64,000 bases of DNA, taken from the NCBI GenBank assembly GCA_030761205.1, contig JAULJL010000004.1, positions 39,528,172 to 39,592,171 on the forward strand, read 5' to 3'. The stretch's first letter is position 1, and each line of letters begins with the position of its first letter. A program made the translations under genes and the position numbers. Positions 1 to 11,962 of the stretch are shown here, in pieces. This DNA is from Fremontodendron californicum (taxonomy: Eukaryota > Streptophyta > Magnoliopsida > Malvales > Malvaceae). Below the pieces are notes generated by a model that had not been told where the DNA came from, searched no databases, and was given only the letters and a program-made list of their open reading frames with translations.

Positions 1-1182
1 GAAGCTACCAACCTGGTCAAACAGGAAACAATTCCTGGAGCTATTGTCATAGAACATAGCCATACAGGAACAATTACTAAGGCAGGATGCTTTGCAACCA
101 CTAATATCAGTTTTTGACGAGGGAGAAACGTAGCCAAGTGCAAAATAATTGATCCCAGTTCCAGCATCTACAAGACTTACAGAATCCTTTCCCTGACTGC
201 AGGGAGAGGCAATACCTGTTTTGCAAGCGCTCGAACTAATCCCTGATGGACACTGGCACTTAGTGTTGCCTGAAGGTCCTGAACAAACAAAATATGGCTG
301 ACAAGCTTCTGGTGTGCCACATGGATCATCTGGAATTTTTGTTGCCGAAGAGGACCCTTTAGCATGAAGATTGAAGAAAGATATAAAGCCATCACTTCCT
401 AAAACTGCAATCCAAGTCGCATTTGCATCAATAGGATCTGAGATTTTAAATTGCCACAACAAGACTTTGCTTTCATCAAAGAAACTCCATGAATTTGCAT
501 CAATAGATGCTAAAGTGACTTCCCCACCATTTTTATTAATGTTTCTTCGCGTGTCCTTCCCCATGGACCAATAGGGCTGCGGAGTTGAGTAACCTGCTGA
601 AAGAATCATGTCGCCGGACTTGATTTCGAGGATATAGCTCAAGTTACTGGAGCTAGGATCGCTTATAAGTCTCATTCCTTCTCTAAACTCTTGGTTCAAA
701 ATAAGGGTATTGGAGGGATGAGCAAAACTCTGCCACATTACTCTGCCATCATTCCCTTGCAAAACCAAATTTCCTGAATCCTGCAATACCATAGCAGAAA
801 CTCCTTTGTCACCAGTATTTGTCGTCCAAACAACATTTCCTCCTTTCTGTAATAACACGTTGCCATTTTTGTTAAACACAAATAGATCAGAATTTGAAAC
901 AGGGAAGTTTCTGTTAGCCGCCCAGATTACTGTTGTAGTCTCCATGTGCATGACAACTAGTAGAAACAATGTGACATCTGAGGTAGTGGTAAAGCCAAAA
1001 CCAAAATCTGAGTTGTTAGATACAAGAAACAACCCATTATTGTCGATCCAATTCATTTGAGAACCTTGAAAACCCGGTTCAATCGTCCCAATACTTTGAA
1101 AGCTAGCCGTACAGATTTTAGAGAAAAAAAGGGTAGACAGTGCAAAAAAGCCCAGGAAACGAATATACCCCCCACTTTCCAT
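1..1182 (-). CDS. SD2-5: G-type lectin S-receptor-like Ser/Thr kinase, SD2-5 type (5' part only)
   Basis: An open frame runs from the ATG at 1182 off the left edge, giving 394 codons without a stop. In order I see a hydrophobic signal peptide (about residues 1-26), a start of mature protein like SD2-5 (IEPGFQGSQMNWIDNNG, FGFGF), a bulb-type lectin domain (AANRNFPVSNSD, LQDSGNLVLQ, VMWQSFAHPSNT), the YWSMGKD stretch, and a cysteine-rich EGF/PAN-like region (CGTPEACQPYFVCSG; CKASCLSNCSC; NCFLFDQVGSF). The transmembrane helix and kinase domain must lie beyond the window edge. The intron-poor layout fits the family. The protein should be a plasma-membrane receptor kinase with an extracellular lectin module; its ligand cannot be read from sequence. 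In Arabidopsis the corresponding gene (At4g32300) lies next to KIX9, which is also the next gene here, about 15.8 kb away. Confidence 0.93.
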   Translation of the reverse strand, partial: MESGGYIRFLGFFALSTLFFSKICTASFQSIGTIEPGFQGSQMNWIDNNGLFLVSNNSDFGFGFTTTSDVTLFLLVVMHMETTTVIWAANRNFPVSNSDLFVFNKNGNVLLQKGGNVVWTTNTGDKGVSAMVLQDSGNLVLQGNDGRVMWQSFAHPSNTLILNQEFREGMRLISDPSSSNLSYILEIKSGDMILSAGYSTPQPYWSMGKDTRRNINKNGGEVTLASIDANSWSFFDESKVLLWQFKISDPIDANATWIAVLGSDGFISFFNLHAKGSSSATKIPDDPCGTPEACQPYFVCSGPSGNTKCQCPSGISSSACKTGIASPCSQGKDSVSLVDAGTGINYFALGYVSPSSKTDISGCKASCLSNCSCMAMFYDNSSRNCFLFDQVGSF

Positions 1183-4100
1183 TAGAAAACTCCAAAAGTT
1201 GAGCCAAAATAAGGAGTCTTTTTAGAAAAGAACAACTAAATAAACCCGGAAAGACAAAAAAGAAGGAAAATTTCCTCACCCTAAAAGGCTTAAAACCAAG
1301 GAAGACATATAGAAAGACAAACGGGTTTCCTACTGTCTATAAAGGAAGCAGCCAAGCATAATTTCTGGGTTTCAGAAATTTAATCTACCAAACTCCTCCC
1401 AAAACATTATTTGGCAAATCTTTTGCACCAAACTGACAACATAGTTCCTGGAACACAAAATTTTAGCTCTGAAGGAAGCAGATTTGAAGACATATTAAGC
1501 TAACTAGTCCTATATTCGAAAAAGTTCAGATTTCGGAATACAAAGAGAAAAGAAAGGAATTTTTACATTTACAAATAGAAATGAAAGCAAAACAAATCAT
1601 ATATTTGCCAGAAACTACTTTTTAGGGTGAGAAACCAAATTAATGGTAAGCTTTAAGAATTTAAAGTTCAGATTTTTTGTCACAGCTCAAAAGAAATAAA
1701 AAAAAAAAAAAACCCCTCAAAATTCAAGAAAGACCTACCTATAATAGGATCAAAAGAAAGGAACAGAATCAGAAATGGAAAAGACAAGTTGACAACTGAT
1801 GGGCACTCCTGATTTGCCCATGAAATGGAACGTACAAAAAGACCAGAACCGACTAGAATTGATGGATGCTCTTCACCCTGCCATGAAATGAAAAGCTTTT
1901 TTTTGGAGAAACACAGAATGGTAAAAAGAGAAGCAAATTCAGAAGTGTTCTCCTATTGACATCAGCAGTAATTCTAAAGAAGATATAGTTTAAAGGAGAC
2001 ACTGAAGAGAACATAGAACATGAAGAAAAGGGTAGCTCTCAGCCTCTCACCTCATTTTGTTGGATGAGATTGCACTTGCAGAAATAAGTGGATTTGCATA
2101 CATGGGTCTCTGGCTTTTTCCTAAATCTGTTTCTGCTTCTGTCATAGAGTTGAAGAGAGATCTGAGCTGCCTTTCCATCTTTTTCAAGCTGTTTTTTAAT
2201 TATTTTAATTATTTTGTGTTTTCCTAGTGTTGTGGTCTTCCAAAGATGATATAGAAAGTGTCAAAAAGTATAGCTTTTACGTGGGGTGTGCTTGATAGAT
2301 CCAATATATGAATGTACGATAAAATATGGAAAATTGAGAACCCAAATTTTCTTTTAAAAGAAAAAGGGTAAATTTGTAAAATATGTTTTTAATAGTAATA
2401 TAAATGGTTCAATGATATAATAATTAATAATAATTTATAAAAATAAAAATAAAAAATTTGTTATTAAGAAAATTTTAAAGATGTTTTAATCCTTAATGAA
2501 TCATTTAGAGTTAAAAAAGAAAAAATTTCAAGTGCCAACTTTGCCATCAGTATTTAAAAAAAATTTAATTTATTTTTTTAGTTAAATTTTTTTTTAAAAA
2601 TAAGAAAATAAAATTTTTTAATTTTAAAAAAATAAATATTTATAATTTATTTTTTAATTAAAAAATAATAAAAATAATATTTTTGAAATTAAAATTTTAA
2701 GTTTATTGATTTGAAAGAAGAAGAAAATGAGAGATTTTTTCATTAAGGACAATTTTATCTTCATAATTTTCTTCTTAACAATTTTTTTTTTTTAAAATTA
2801 TTTCATGTTAAACCTTTAAACAATAATTTTACTGTTCAAAACATATTTTTCAAATTAACCCAAAAAAAAAAAATTCTTAGTAACAAATAAGAAAAGTCAA
2901 ATGTGTTGTGCAAGGACATACCCCCACCCTGTTGAAATTATAACACTAAAATATCCCAATTAACCAAAATTTTCAACTTAAGAAATATTGCTAAATATTA
3001 ACCTTAATAAATAAATAAAAAATCAAAAAAATTGACACCCATTTACCATTTCTTCCCATTATTATGTGATATGTCCTTGTTAGTTTGTTACTAAGCACTG
3101 CTATTTTTTTACTCTTTGTTCCATTTATAGTATCCAATTTTGTAATTTAGTCGAGTTAACTTGTGAATATTAAATTAGTTGATATTTTATACATATTGTC
3201 ACGTGTCTAAATTTTTTTTTATTATACTTTAAAAGTATGCTTATAAAATATAAAAACTCCTCTACAATTTAAGAGATAATTTCTCATATAAAATTGGATT
3301 TTCTATTTTTATGATGACTGACAGATGGGGGCATTGGGTTTTATTTTTTTGTACTTTGTTTTTATTAAAAATTGATTAGGGGTTGGGTGGGTGAGTGGTG
3401 AAGGGAAAGGGAAATGGCAATAGCCGATTGGGAGATAATTTATTGCCAAGTGGGGGAAAGAAAGTTAGGGGAAGGCGTCAAAGTTTTCCGTTTGTTCTGC
3501 CCACCCAATATTTATATGCCCTTTGGGTCAGGGTGTTTAAGCCAACTCAACAAGGGTGGGTGTGGGTCCCTAAAACCCCTAAAAGCCCAAAACTTAACTT
3601 TTTCTTTTCAAGCATTACCCCCTTCCCTTCCCCAATGCAAATTAGCTTGCCTGCCAACTTCCTATTTGGATTTTGGACATTTACGATGTCTTTATCAACA
3701 CTGACAACGTTAAATTTTATTACTATTAATGTTTAAATTTCGCGATGTTTCGATCAAGATGTTAAAATAATTATATTATATATATATTAAAATAAAATTT
3801 TTTGTATAATATATGATTGAAGTTAAAGAGACAATATTAGAATTTGAAAAGTATGTAAAAATAAATCAAATATTGATAAAAGATTCAATATTCGATTCAG
3901 ATTTTTTTGTATTCGGTTCAAATCATAAAAGGTTTATTTGATTCAGTTTTATTATTTTTCATTTGATTTTTTTATATTTTATAAAATAAATATATATTTT
4001 CATATATAAATTTAAAATAATACCAAAAAAATAAATATTTTTAAATTTAAAAAAATGATGACGAACCGTGTTGAATTTGTAAAATTTGGTTAGAGATCTA

Positions 4101-4330
4101 TTAAATTTTTATGCTAATTAGATTTGATTTTTTTTTAAAAAAATCAATTCATTAACCCAATTTTATTTTTTGAAATCAAATTGAGCCAAATTGAACAATT
4201 ATCTATTATTATTCAATATTTTAATTTTTACCGATAACTTATCAATACAATATTTTTTTATTCAATAATATAAAAATAAAAAAACTAATATGACTTTATT
4301 TTTTTAAAAAATAAATAAATAACCAATCAT
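1183..4330. other. Intergenic region upstream of the SD2-5 gene
   Basis: No supported gene. About 1183-2330 has near-normal composition and probably holds the SD2-5 leader and promoter. From about 2340 to 3350 it is extremely AT-rich. Short open frames at 3395-3736 have no family features. I see no delimited transposon here. Confidence 0.6.
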
Positions 4331-4800
4331 TATACAACAGGTGACACAAAATTATGAGTTATTTGAATATTGTCGCAAACGAACATGACATGAAAAAATA
4401 ACTAAAATACGACATGGCACAAAAAAATAATATGACCACGACATAAATACACGAACGTGTCGAAATTTATATAAAACGAACTTGACATAAAATTGAAAAT
4501 TATTTGAATAATGCCAATTAGACTTAATAATATCGGACACGAAAAAATAACTAAAACACAATAAAATACAAAAAAATAACACTAATACAACACAATGCAC
4601 GAATGTGTCAAAATCTATCAACACAAAAAAAAAAAAAAAAAAAAATGAGACACAATTGAGAGTTATTTGATTAGTGCTAATTAGACCTGACAATTTCGAA
4701 CCCAACACGAACATGAAAAATTTACTGAAACACAATACAACACGAAAAAATAACACTAACACAACATGAAAGTATCAAAGTCTATATATAACGTGTCAAA
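4331..4800. repeat. Degenerate tandem repeat, about 145 bp x 3
   Basis: Three successive units share the order: a tAtTTGAaTA-like stretch, an AACACGA/GACACGA stretch, a GAAAAAATAACtaAAAcAC stretch, then a GAACGTGTCaAAAtcTAT-like end (units near 4331-4480, 4481-4625 and 4635-4800). Similar sequence recurs at about 40370-40520. The open frame across it on the minus strand is a by-product of the repeat. The parent element is unknown to me; the repeated CACGA/TCGTG words suggest subterminal repeats of a MITE. Confidence 0.6.
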
Positions 4801-5225
4801 ATTTATATATACGTAACATCGTTAATATGATTATAATACAAAAAAATAACATTAATATGATATTAAAAAAATTAAGCTGCTTGGCAAGCAGCCATCTCTC
4901 AATTGAGGGATTGATTGATTCCTCAATTGAGGGATAACTTTTATATGTTTTATATAGATGTCACAATTTTAAGCAATTCTATCATCAATCCATAAATTGT
5001 CACATTTATTCATAGTGAAATTATTATATTTTACAAGTAAAATTAAAAAATTGACACATATCTTATAAAATATAGTCTACAATTAAAAAAGGAGAAATGT
5101 GTCAAATTTTTAATTTTTTGTGAAAAAAAAAAAAAAAATTCGTGTATAAAAAATGAATTCTTCGTCACTTTCTATAATCATCTTCTCTTTTTTCTAAGGG
5201 AGATTTGGAGGGGAAGGATTATAAG

Positions 5226-5750
5226 TAGGGATGGCAAAATCCGATCCGACCGATGGATTTTGAACCGATCCGATCCGAATGGAGAGGTTTTTTTTTTTGA
5301 ATAATGGAGGCGGAGCGGGGCGGTGCGGTTTTTTTTTTGTTTGAAAGGCGGGGATGGAGCAGTTGTGGTAATTTCCTGCTCCGCACCGTCTCGAATACTG
5401 AAATTACAATTTTACCCTTAAATATTTAGCTTTTAAAAGAATAATAAAATAATATAATTAAACTTATTATTTTTATTTTTCTTTTTAAAAACTTAAACCT
5501 AATACTTTTTTTTTCCTAGATTAGAAACATGTTTATATTGAATTTATATTAAATTTTTTTTATAATGCTTTATTATTTGAAAAAAATAAAAATAATTAAT
5601 AAATATCAAATGGGGCGGGGCGGTTATGGATGTAACCGACATCCATGGAGGCGGTAGTGGTATTGAAATTTCAACATCCACGACGGAGCGGGACGGGGCA
5701 GAGCAGTGCTATGCAGTATCCGCCCCCGCCCCGCTCCATTGCCATCCCTA
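5226..5750. mobile_element. hAT-type MITE with 8-bp TSD
   Basis: The element starts TAGGGATGGCAA and ends TTGCCATCCCTA, a perfect 12-bp terminal inverted repeat. It is flanked on both sides by the same 8 bp, ATTATAAG (5218-5225 and 5751-5758), the TSD length of the hAT superfamily. The 525 bp contain no coding capacity. Both ends are rich in GGGGCGG/CCGCCCC words, the middle is AT-rich. A diverged second copy lies at 26956-27519. Confidence 0.92.
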
Positions 5751-5758
5751 ATTATAAG

Positions 5759-6736
5759 GGTAGGGAAGAACTGCACTCGTTTCTGAACAAATTCGATATC
5801 AACGAAACAATAAAAAAAGATTGATCATTTGTCGATATTTGAATCTCTAATTTCGTTTTTTTATAAATCGGTATTTGGAATTAATATTTTATTTAAATAA
5901 TTTTAAGTGTGCATTCTTTCACATCTCTAATTTTATTTTAGAATAATTGGGTTTGGTGAGACTCATTTTGGTTCATACATATAGTATTGGTAAGTTTGAA
6001 ATTTCAAATTTTAATTAATTAATTAAGTAAAAGAAGTCTACCCTTAATGGTTTTACTGACCCAACCAATTGCATAAAAGCTACTAAATGCCAGTTTAATA
6101 CGTAGGATGCAATTATGCATGCACTTAAACTCAAAAGAAGAAAGGTTAATCAGTAACTAGTGATTCAAAGTTTAGGATTTAGGGAAATACTGGAAATTTA
6201 TATAAGGTGGATTGTGTAGTTTTCCAAAACTTTACATAAAAGGAAAAAACTAAAAAAGAAAATAAAATAATTAATGAAAATGTTTTCCAATTTTTTTTTC
6301 TCAAACGATCTTAAAGGACAATCTTTCATATTGGTTTAGTGCATTTTAAATTTTACTCTCATAATATTTTTCATAAGAATCGAACGAAATTGATAAAGAA
6401 GGAGAATTCTTTCTTACCAACTGGATTAACTTGCGAGTAATTAATAATGAAAATGTTATTTTAAAGGGCCTACGAAAATTTTGAATTTATTGTCTGCCAA
6501 TTAAATTCACTCAAAGAAAAACAAAACCAACAAATTAACCCAACTGCAGCAGACTTTCTGGCTTTTTGCTTGAATCTATGGAATGAATGGATAGGAAGCA
6601 AATATTTGTAGTCCACTGTCTATGCCTCGTGAATTAGAACATACCACATGCAATGCATTAAAAAAAAAAGTTTGGAACTTTATTCTATTGCAACTTGGCA
6701 TATTGTAATTGTCAGGTGACCAAAAGTTTATGATGT
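5759..6736. other. AT-rich intergenic sequence
   Basis: No gene, RNA gene or delimited repeat recognised. Confidence 0.6.
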
Positions 6737-6745
6737 TAAATAAAT

Positions 6746-7291
6746 GGTTAAAGTATCTAGATAATCCTTATATTATAAATAAAAGTGTATTTTAGTCCTT
6801 AAACTATAAAAATGAGTAATTTAATCCTTATACGTTTGAAATTGGTGTAAAAAAGTAAAATTGATAACTGTGTTAATAAAAAACCGTCTAAATGCTCACG
6901 TGTACATATGAAACTGATAAAATAGATGACTTTAACGTGTCAAATTTTTTTGCTCAGATAAAATTTAGAAACTGACAGAATAAATGACTTTAAAAAAAAT
7001 GATGACATGTTTTTACAGGTAAGGGAGGGATTTGGATTAAAAAATTATGTTTTTTTAAATTTCACTTGAGTAAAAAAATTTGACATGTCATCATTTTTTT
7101 TTTCAAATCATTTTTTCTGTCAGTTTCACATATCCATGTCAGCATTTAGACGGTTTTTCATTAATATTGTTACCAATTTTACTTTTTTGCACTAATTTCA
7201 AACATATAAGAATTAAATTATTCACTTCTATAGTACATAGACTAAAATACACTTTTGACTATAGTATAGAGACTATTTAAGTACTTTAACC
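6746..7291. mobile_element. Mutator-like hairpin MITE with 9-bp TSD
   Basis: The left half from GGTTAAAGTA is repeated in reverse complement in the right half, which ends TACTTTAACC. The arms are about 230-250 bp and stay alignable through the landmark words AAGTGTATTTTAGTC, GAAATT, AAAACCGTCTAAATG and GATGACATGT. The flanks are identical 9-mers, TAAATAAAT (6737-6745 and 7292-7300). Long inverted arms plus a 9-bp TSD point to a non-autonomous Mutator-like element. A transcript would fold into one long hairpin. The short open frame at 7080-7280 lies inside the right arm and is not a gene. Confidence 0.92.
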
Positions 7292-7318
7292 TAAATAAAT
7301 CAATGTTTACATTGCGGA

Positions 7319-7321
<3 letters not shown>

Positions 7322-7382
<61 letters not shown>
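7322..7382. repeat. (AT)n microsatellite
   Basis: About 61 bp of uninterrupted AT dinucleotides. Likely length-polymorphic. Confidence 0.97.
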
Positions 7383-7386
<4 letters not shown>

Positions 7387-8076
7387 AATTATCTCATTCA
7401 TTATCAGTGAAATTCTTAAATTTTATAAACGAAATTAGCAGGATGACATATATTGTTAGGATATATGAAAAAAAATGAGATATGTGATATTTTTTTAACT
7501 CCACTTGTAAATTTAAAAATTTCATTGATAATATATCAAAAACGAACTCTCTCTCTCTTTTTATATATATATATATCCAAATGAAAAATAAATAAAAAGC
7601 CAATCAGTAAAAATCATAAAGTTGCCATGAAATTAATAGGTTTATAACATATTCGTGACAAATTAAATTAAACCTAGGTTTAACAAAAGGCAATTAGACA
7701 TAAAATCAAGTGGAGTTAGGTGGACAAGATCCTTAGCTTTTGTTAACCTATAAAACAAATTAATTAAGGATCCGATCCATTGATAATATCGATGAAATAT
7801 CATCAAGAACCAATATGGATCAACTCACAATTCCAAAACTATTAACTAACTAGTCGTTGCCTTGTCCAATTGTAAAATATATTTATTTATTTTTTTTCGA
7901 AATTTAAGGATTCGATCAAAAGTTCTAGCACGTTACGAAATTGAAAAATACGACCAAATATTGTTATTATATGCATTTTCCTACTTACTCTTAACAAAAT
8001 CTTCTTTCATTTCATTTTAAAAAGGTATCAATATCTTCGACACTCTCCAACTGGATTGCATTTTCACAGGATTTGG

Positions 8077-8252
8077 GTTTTATTGACGAGTGTCAATAAA
8101 TTTACTATATTAAATAAGTTATTATTTTTAATATATTAAAATTCATCTGTTTAATTATTATTTATCATATTTAATATAAAATATTACTATAAATAGTAAT
8201 TTAATTAATATTAACAAGTGTCTTAAAATACTCATTGGCAAAAATTTTGTAA
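8077..8252. repeat. MITE family A copy (GGATTTTGCTAAC type)
   Basis: Diverged copy: left side near TTGACGAGTGTC, an AT-rich core with ATTACTATAAATA, and right side AACAAGTGTCTTAAAATACTC followed by GGCAAAAATTTT. The same order of words occurs in the other family A copies in this window. Confidence 0.55.
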
Positions 8253-9943
8253 TTTACGAGCTGCATTTTTTTTACCAATTAATTGCTTTCTCTTTGAACT
8301 TTCAATATAATTGAAATTGTTAGTAATTGAATATTATATATATATATATAATACTATAATAGTACTACTAAAATACTATAACATATGTATTTTAACTGAT
8401 TAATTGAGACTTGAAAAAACATTTATTTTCTCATTTTCTGTTTCATTTTCCGAATTTCCCTCACATTCATCAGGATGTATAAATATAAGCCCAATGATGA
8501 AGTATGCATATGCATGTGAAGGGGAATATGATGGACCATTCAGAGCTTTCGATTCAGCTAAAAATAAATTAATTGTCATCAGCAGAGACAACCATAAATG
8601 TTAGTACCAACAATATATATAAAAATATTATAATATATTTTTTAGAATTCATTTAATTAACACGTTAACTAAGTATAATTATAATATATAATCATATTAA
8701 TAATGGGACGGCCCTTTACTGTGAAGGTGTCAAACAACTCACTGTACCCGCCGGTTGCCATATCCGATCGCATTGCTAACTCCAGCTAATCTAAAATCTA
8801 AAATATAATTTGGGTGGGGGGGCGGTATTCACTTTTGAGTTTTGAGCTGCTAAATAATGTCTCCAATAATTCTGCTTTTATCCCTCTTAAATCATTATTT
8901 TATTAAAAGTACACATAATAGTTTCCATTTGTTTACTTTAACAATTTTTTAACCAAAATTACAAGAAATACTGCTGAAGTGCTCATGGCAAAGAAAAGGG
9001 CATGAAGGAAAAAAATGGTTTTTTTTTTTTTTTTTTTTAAATGTGAAAGCCGCCATGCAACTGATGCAAGGAATCTAAATCCGCTGTTAATGATTTGTTA
9101 ATTATGTGAATATGTGATGGCATGGCAGAGAGAGAAGTTGCATCCATCACCATTCACTATATATGACATCTCTGAAGCAGATGCAATATATGTTTTTAAA
9201 TCCATGAAAACCAACACTATCTATTAAAAAACAAAAACAAAAAAATGAATATAAGATTTAGTCCGATTCTTAAGAGATGACATTTAATATGTTTGAAATT
9301 TGAATTCTAACATTTTTAATCAATTCTCGCAATTTTTTTTACATGATTGAAAAAAAAAAAAACTGCAAATCTCATTTTTGTATTTGATAAATTTGATGGC
9401 ATTATTCTCCAAGATCCCTAAAATCCAAGGGATTCCTAGTAGCTAGAAGATGCCAAAATGATAAACTAATTAGTCCTATGTGTTTTGAAGCCCTCCTCCG
9501 TCGAAACCCGATGGGTGTTTATCCTTTGGATCACTCCCTATCTCTCTCTCGAGACTCCCCGATAAAAGTGAAATGTTTTTGCTTTGCTTTGGCTGTCTGC
9601 CAAAGTCAATACATTGGGCTAGCTTGCCACCAATGAGGATTGTGCACCATTTACTAAGGAAAAAATTCATATAACATATGAGAATTTTGATATTCTGGAA
9701 TTAATATCGATGGAGCCACACGGCAGAGAAACAGCATTTCATGGGTTTCTCACATGGGACTGAGTACTCGGGGGTTTGCTCTCATAATTTCATGGATCTT
9801 CCACAGCTGGCTATTCCTCTACCCAATCTTTTCTTTACACTTTTTTAAATTGGGTTTTCTTGGATTTGGACATGGAGTAGGGACTAGGGACAGGTAAGCA
9901 GGCTCTTTAACTTGCATGAGGTTTTTTTTTTTTTTTTGATTTT

Positions 9944-10104
9944 CACTCTTTAAGATTACTATATATAGCAATATCTTCATTCAATATATTGAAAATGATG
10001 AATAAGATTGTCAGCTTTTGTATTTAATACAATATTTTTACTATAAATAGCATATTAACTAACCTTAACGAGTGCCCTAAAGACACTCGTTAGCAAAATT
10101 CTCT
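9944..10104. repeat. MITE family A copy, left end missing
   Basis: Shares CACTCTTTAAGATTACTATA, ATTGAAAATGATGAATAA and the right end GACACTCGTTAGCAAAATTC with the other family A copies. The left terminal repeat is not visible. Confidence 0.6.
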
Positions 10105-10485
10105 TGCAAAGTTTAACGTTAAAATGTGTCAAATCACATGCAGTCATCAGTGAAGCATATACATGGGCTGCTTGGAAATCTAAAAAATTACCATGTTACT
10201 TTTCTTGTTACATAAAATTAAAATTTGTGTAACATTTTATCCAAATTCTCATCATATTTTTAAGTCCAACAACGGCATAATAAAAGCGGTATATTAGTTG
10301 AGCATCTAGAAATAACAAATTTATTTAGAGTTGTTAAGTCTTTAGACTATATATAAAGACTAGTTTAGGTTAACAGACGTTTATAAGCACTGATTAAGAA
10401 TTGTTAAATTATTATTTTAGAATTTTTTTTTTACATTTAATGCATTATTTTTATTAAATTAAAAAAAATAAATGTACTTTTTTTA

Positions 10486-10676
10486 AGGATTTTGCTAATA
10501 AGTGTTTTAAGGACACACTTTAAGATTACTATATATAATAATAATATGTTAATCTAATGTATTGAAAATGATGAATAAAATTATCAATTTTTGCATTTAA
10601 TACAATGTTATTACTATAAATAATATATTAATTAGTTTTAAAAAGTAGTATAAAGGCACTCGATAGCAAAAACCCT
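10486..10676. repeat. MITE family A copy with both ends
   Basis: Starts AGGATTTTGCTAATAAGTG and ends CGATAGCAAAAACCCT, imperfect terminal inverted repeats. The core words match the copies at 9944 and 51246. A T-run on both sides makes the TSD ambiguous. Confidence 0.7.
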
Positions 10677-11513
10677 TTTTAAATATCATCTTAACTAATG
10701 GTATTAATACTGGTTAACATTCCCCTATAATGAAACTGAACTGATATAATAAAATTATAAATAAATTATTAATTATTAATATTGTTTTATTTTTGGAAAT
10801 CGAAATTGGAATTTATTTTTTTTATTATTATGAACACGCCAATCTTTGACAAGTACTCTTTGCTCAAGATATTACAATCATCAAGAGAAATGGTTTTTGA
10901 AAACCGGAGAGATATATATATTGTGAACACGTGAATAATCTTTCTTTAATTAATATTAATACTACCATGAAATCCTTCTACAATCTCAAATGAAGCTAAT
11001 TAACAACTTCATCTATTTATTCTACATAATTATCCATTTAATGATCGGTTAAAATATTAAAAAAAAATTGAATTATTTTACTTTTTAAATAAGATCTTAT
11101 ATTGTTATTATACTCAAATAAGTTATTATCTTTTGATTTATATTTAAATATGTCTTATTTTAAATGAAAAATTAATTTATATTATGATAAAATATTATAA
11201 GATTATCTTTTTCTTGTATTCTATTTAATTTCAATTTTTTTCATAGTTGCTTTTGAGTTTTGACTTGAGTAACACAAAAATTCCATGCCTCTCCCTGCTT
11301 AAGGAAACATCTTTCCATTTAAATTAAACATATTGCATCAGTCATAGTCGTGTCAAAATGACTTCATATCTTGATCTAGAAAATATTACATTAATGTTTT
11401 TCAAATAAACAATTCCCCCCACCAAAATATAAAAAATATAAGAAGAAGAAGAAGATATTAAGAGGTTTTAGGTCATCAGCACAACTACTTAAATAAAAAG
11501 ATATGTAAATTCC

Positions 11514-11544
<31 letters not shown>

Positions 11545-11829
11545 GCACTGGAATAAAATATTTATAAAATATATGCAGAGCTGGCTAGAACTGAAATAGC
11601 TTGAAAGAAAGATTTATACTTAGCTTGAAAGAAAGACTTTACCCTTTTATATATAGTGGAAGTGTTTGAAAAAACGATGGTAGCATCTATAAAATTTTTG
11701 CATAAACTATGCATTAGGTAATCTTAAAAATAAACCTTTTGAAATTTTCAACTTTCAACCAAGAGGATGAAATTTTGGTTCAACTTTGTGAATTAAATAT
11801 TCACATCTAGTGTTGTATATGATAAGAGT

Positions 11830-11962
11830 TCGGTTAATGGGTACCTATAAATACAAATTAAAAATTATTTAATTACTATTTTAAAAAAGTTTTTTGCATT
11901 TAACATATTATTTTTATTGAATTTAAGAAAAAAATATATATTAATTATATATATTTTATAAA
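11830..11962. repeat. MITE family B fragment
   Basis: Runs GTTAATGGGTACCTATAAATAC, AATTAAAAATTATTTAATTA, then GAATTTAAGAAAAAAATATA and ATTTTATAAATGTCA. The same order recurs at about 29370-29540 and 42665-42830. The expected right end (ACTGGTTAAC-like) is missing because the next repeat block interrupts it near 11963-11968. Confidence 0.55.

Larger units (their letters stand above)
7383..11962. other. Gene-free AT-rich region with several MITE copies
   Basis: No gene supported; open frames at 8400-8604 overlap on opposite strands and show no domain. The stretch carries copies of two small AT-rich repeat families (separate entries at 8077, 9944, 10486 and 11830) and an AT microsatellite near 11519-11544. 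Confidence 0.6.

Noticed and set aside
4352..4762. 136-codon minus-strand frame
   Set aside because: Lies wholly in the CACGA-rich tandem repeat; the poly-Phe run comes from an A-tract.
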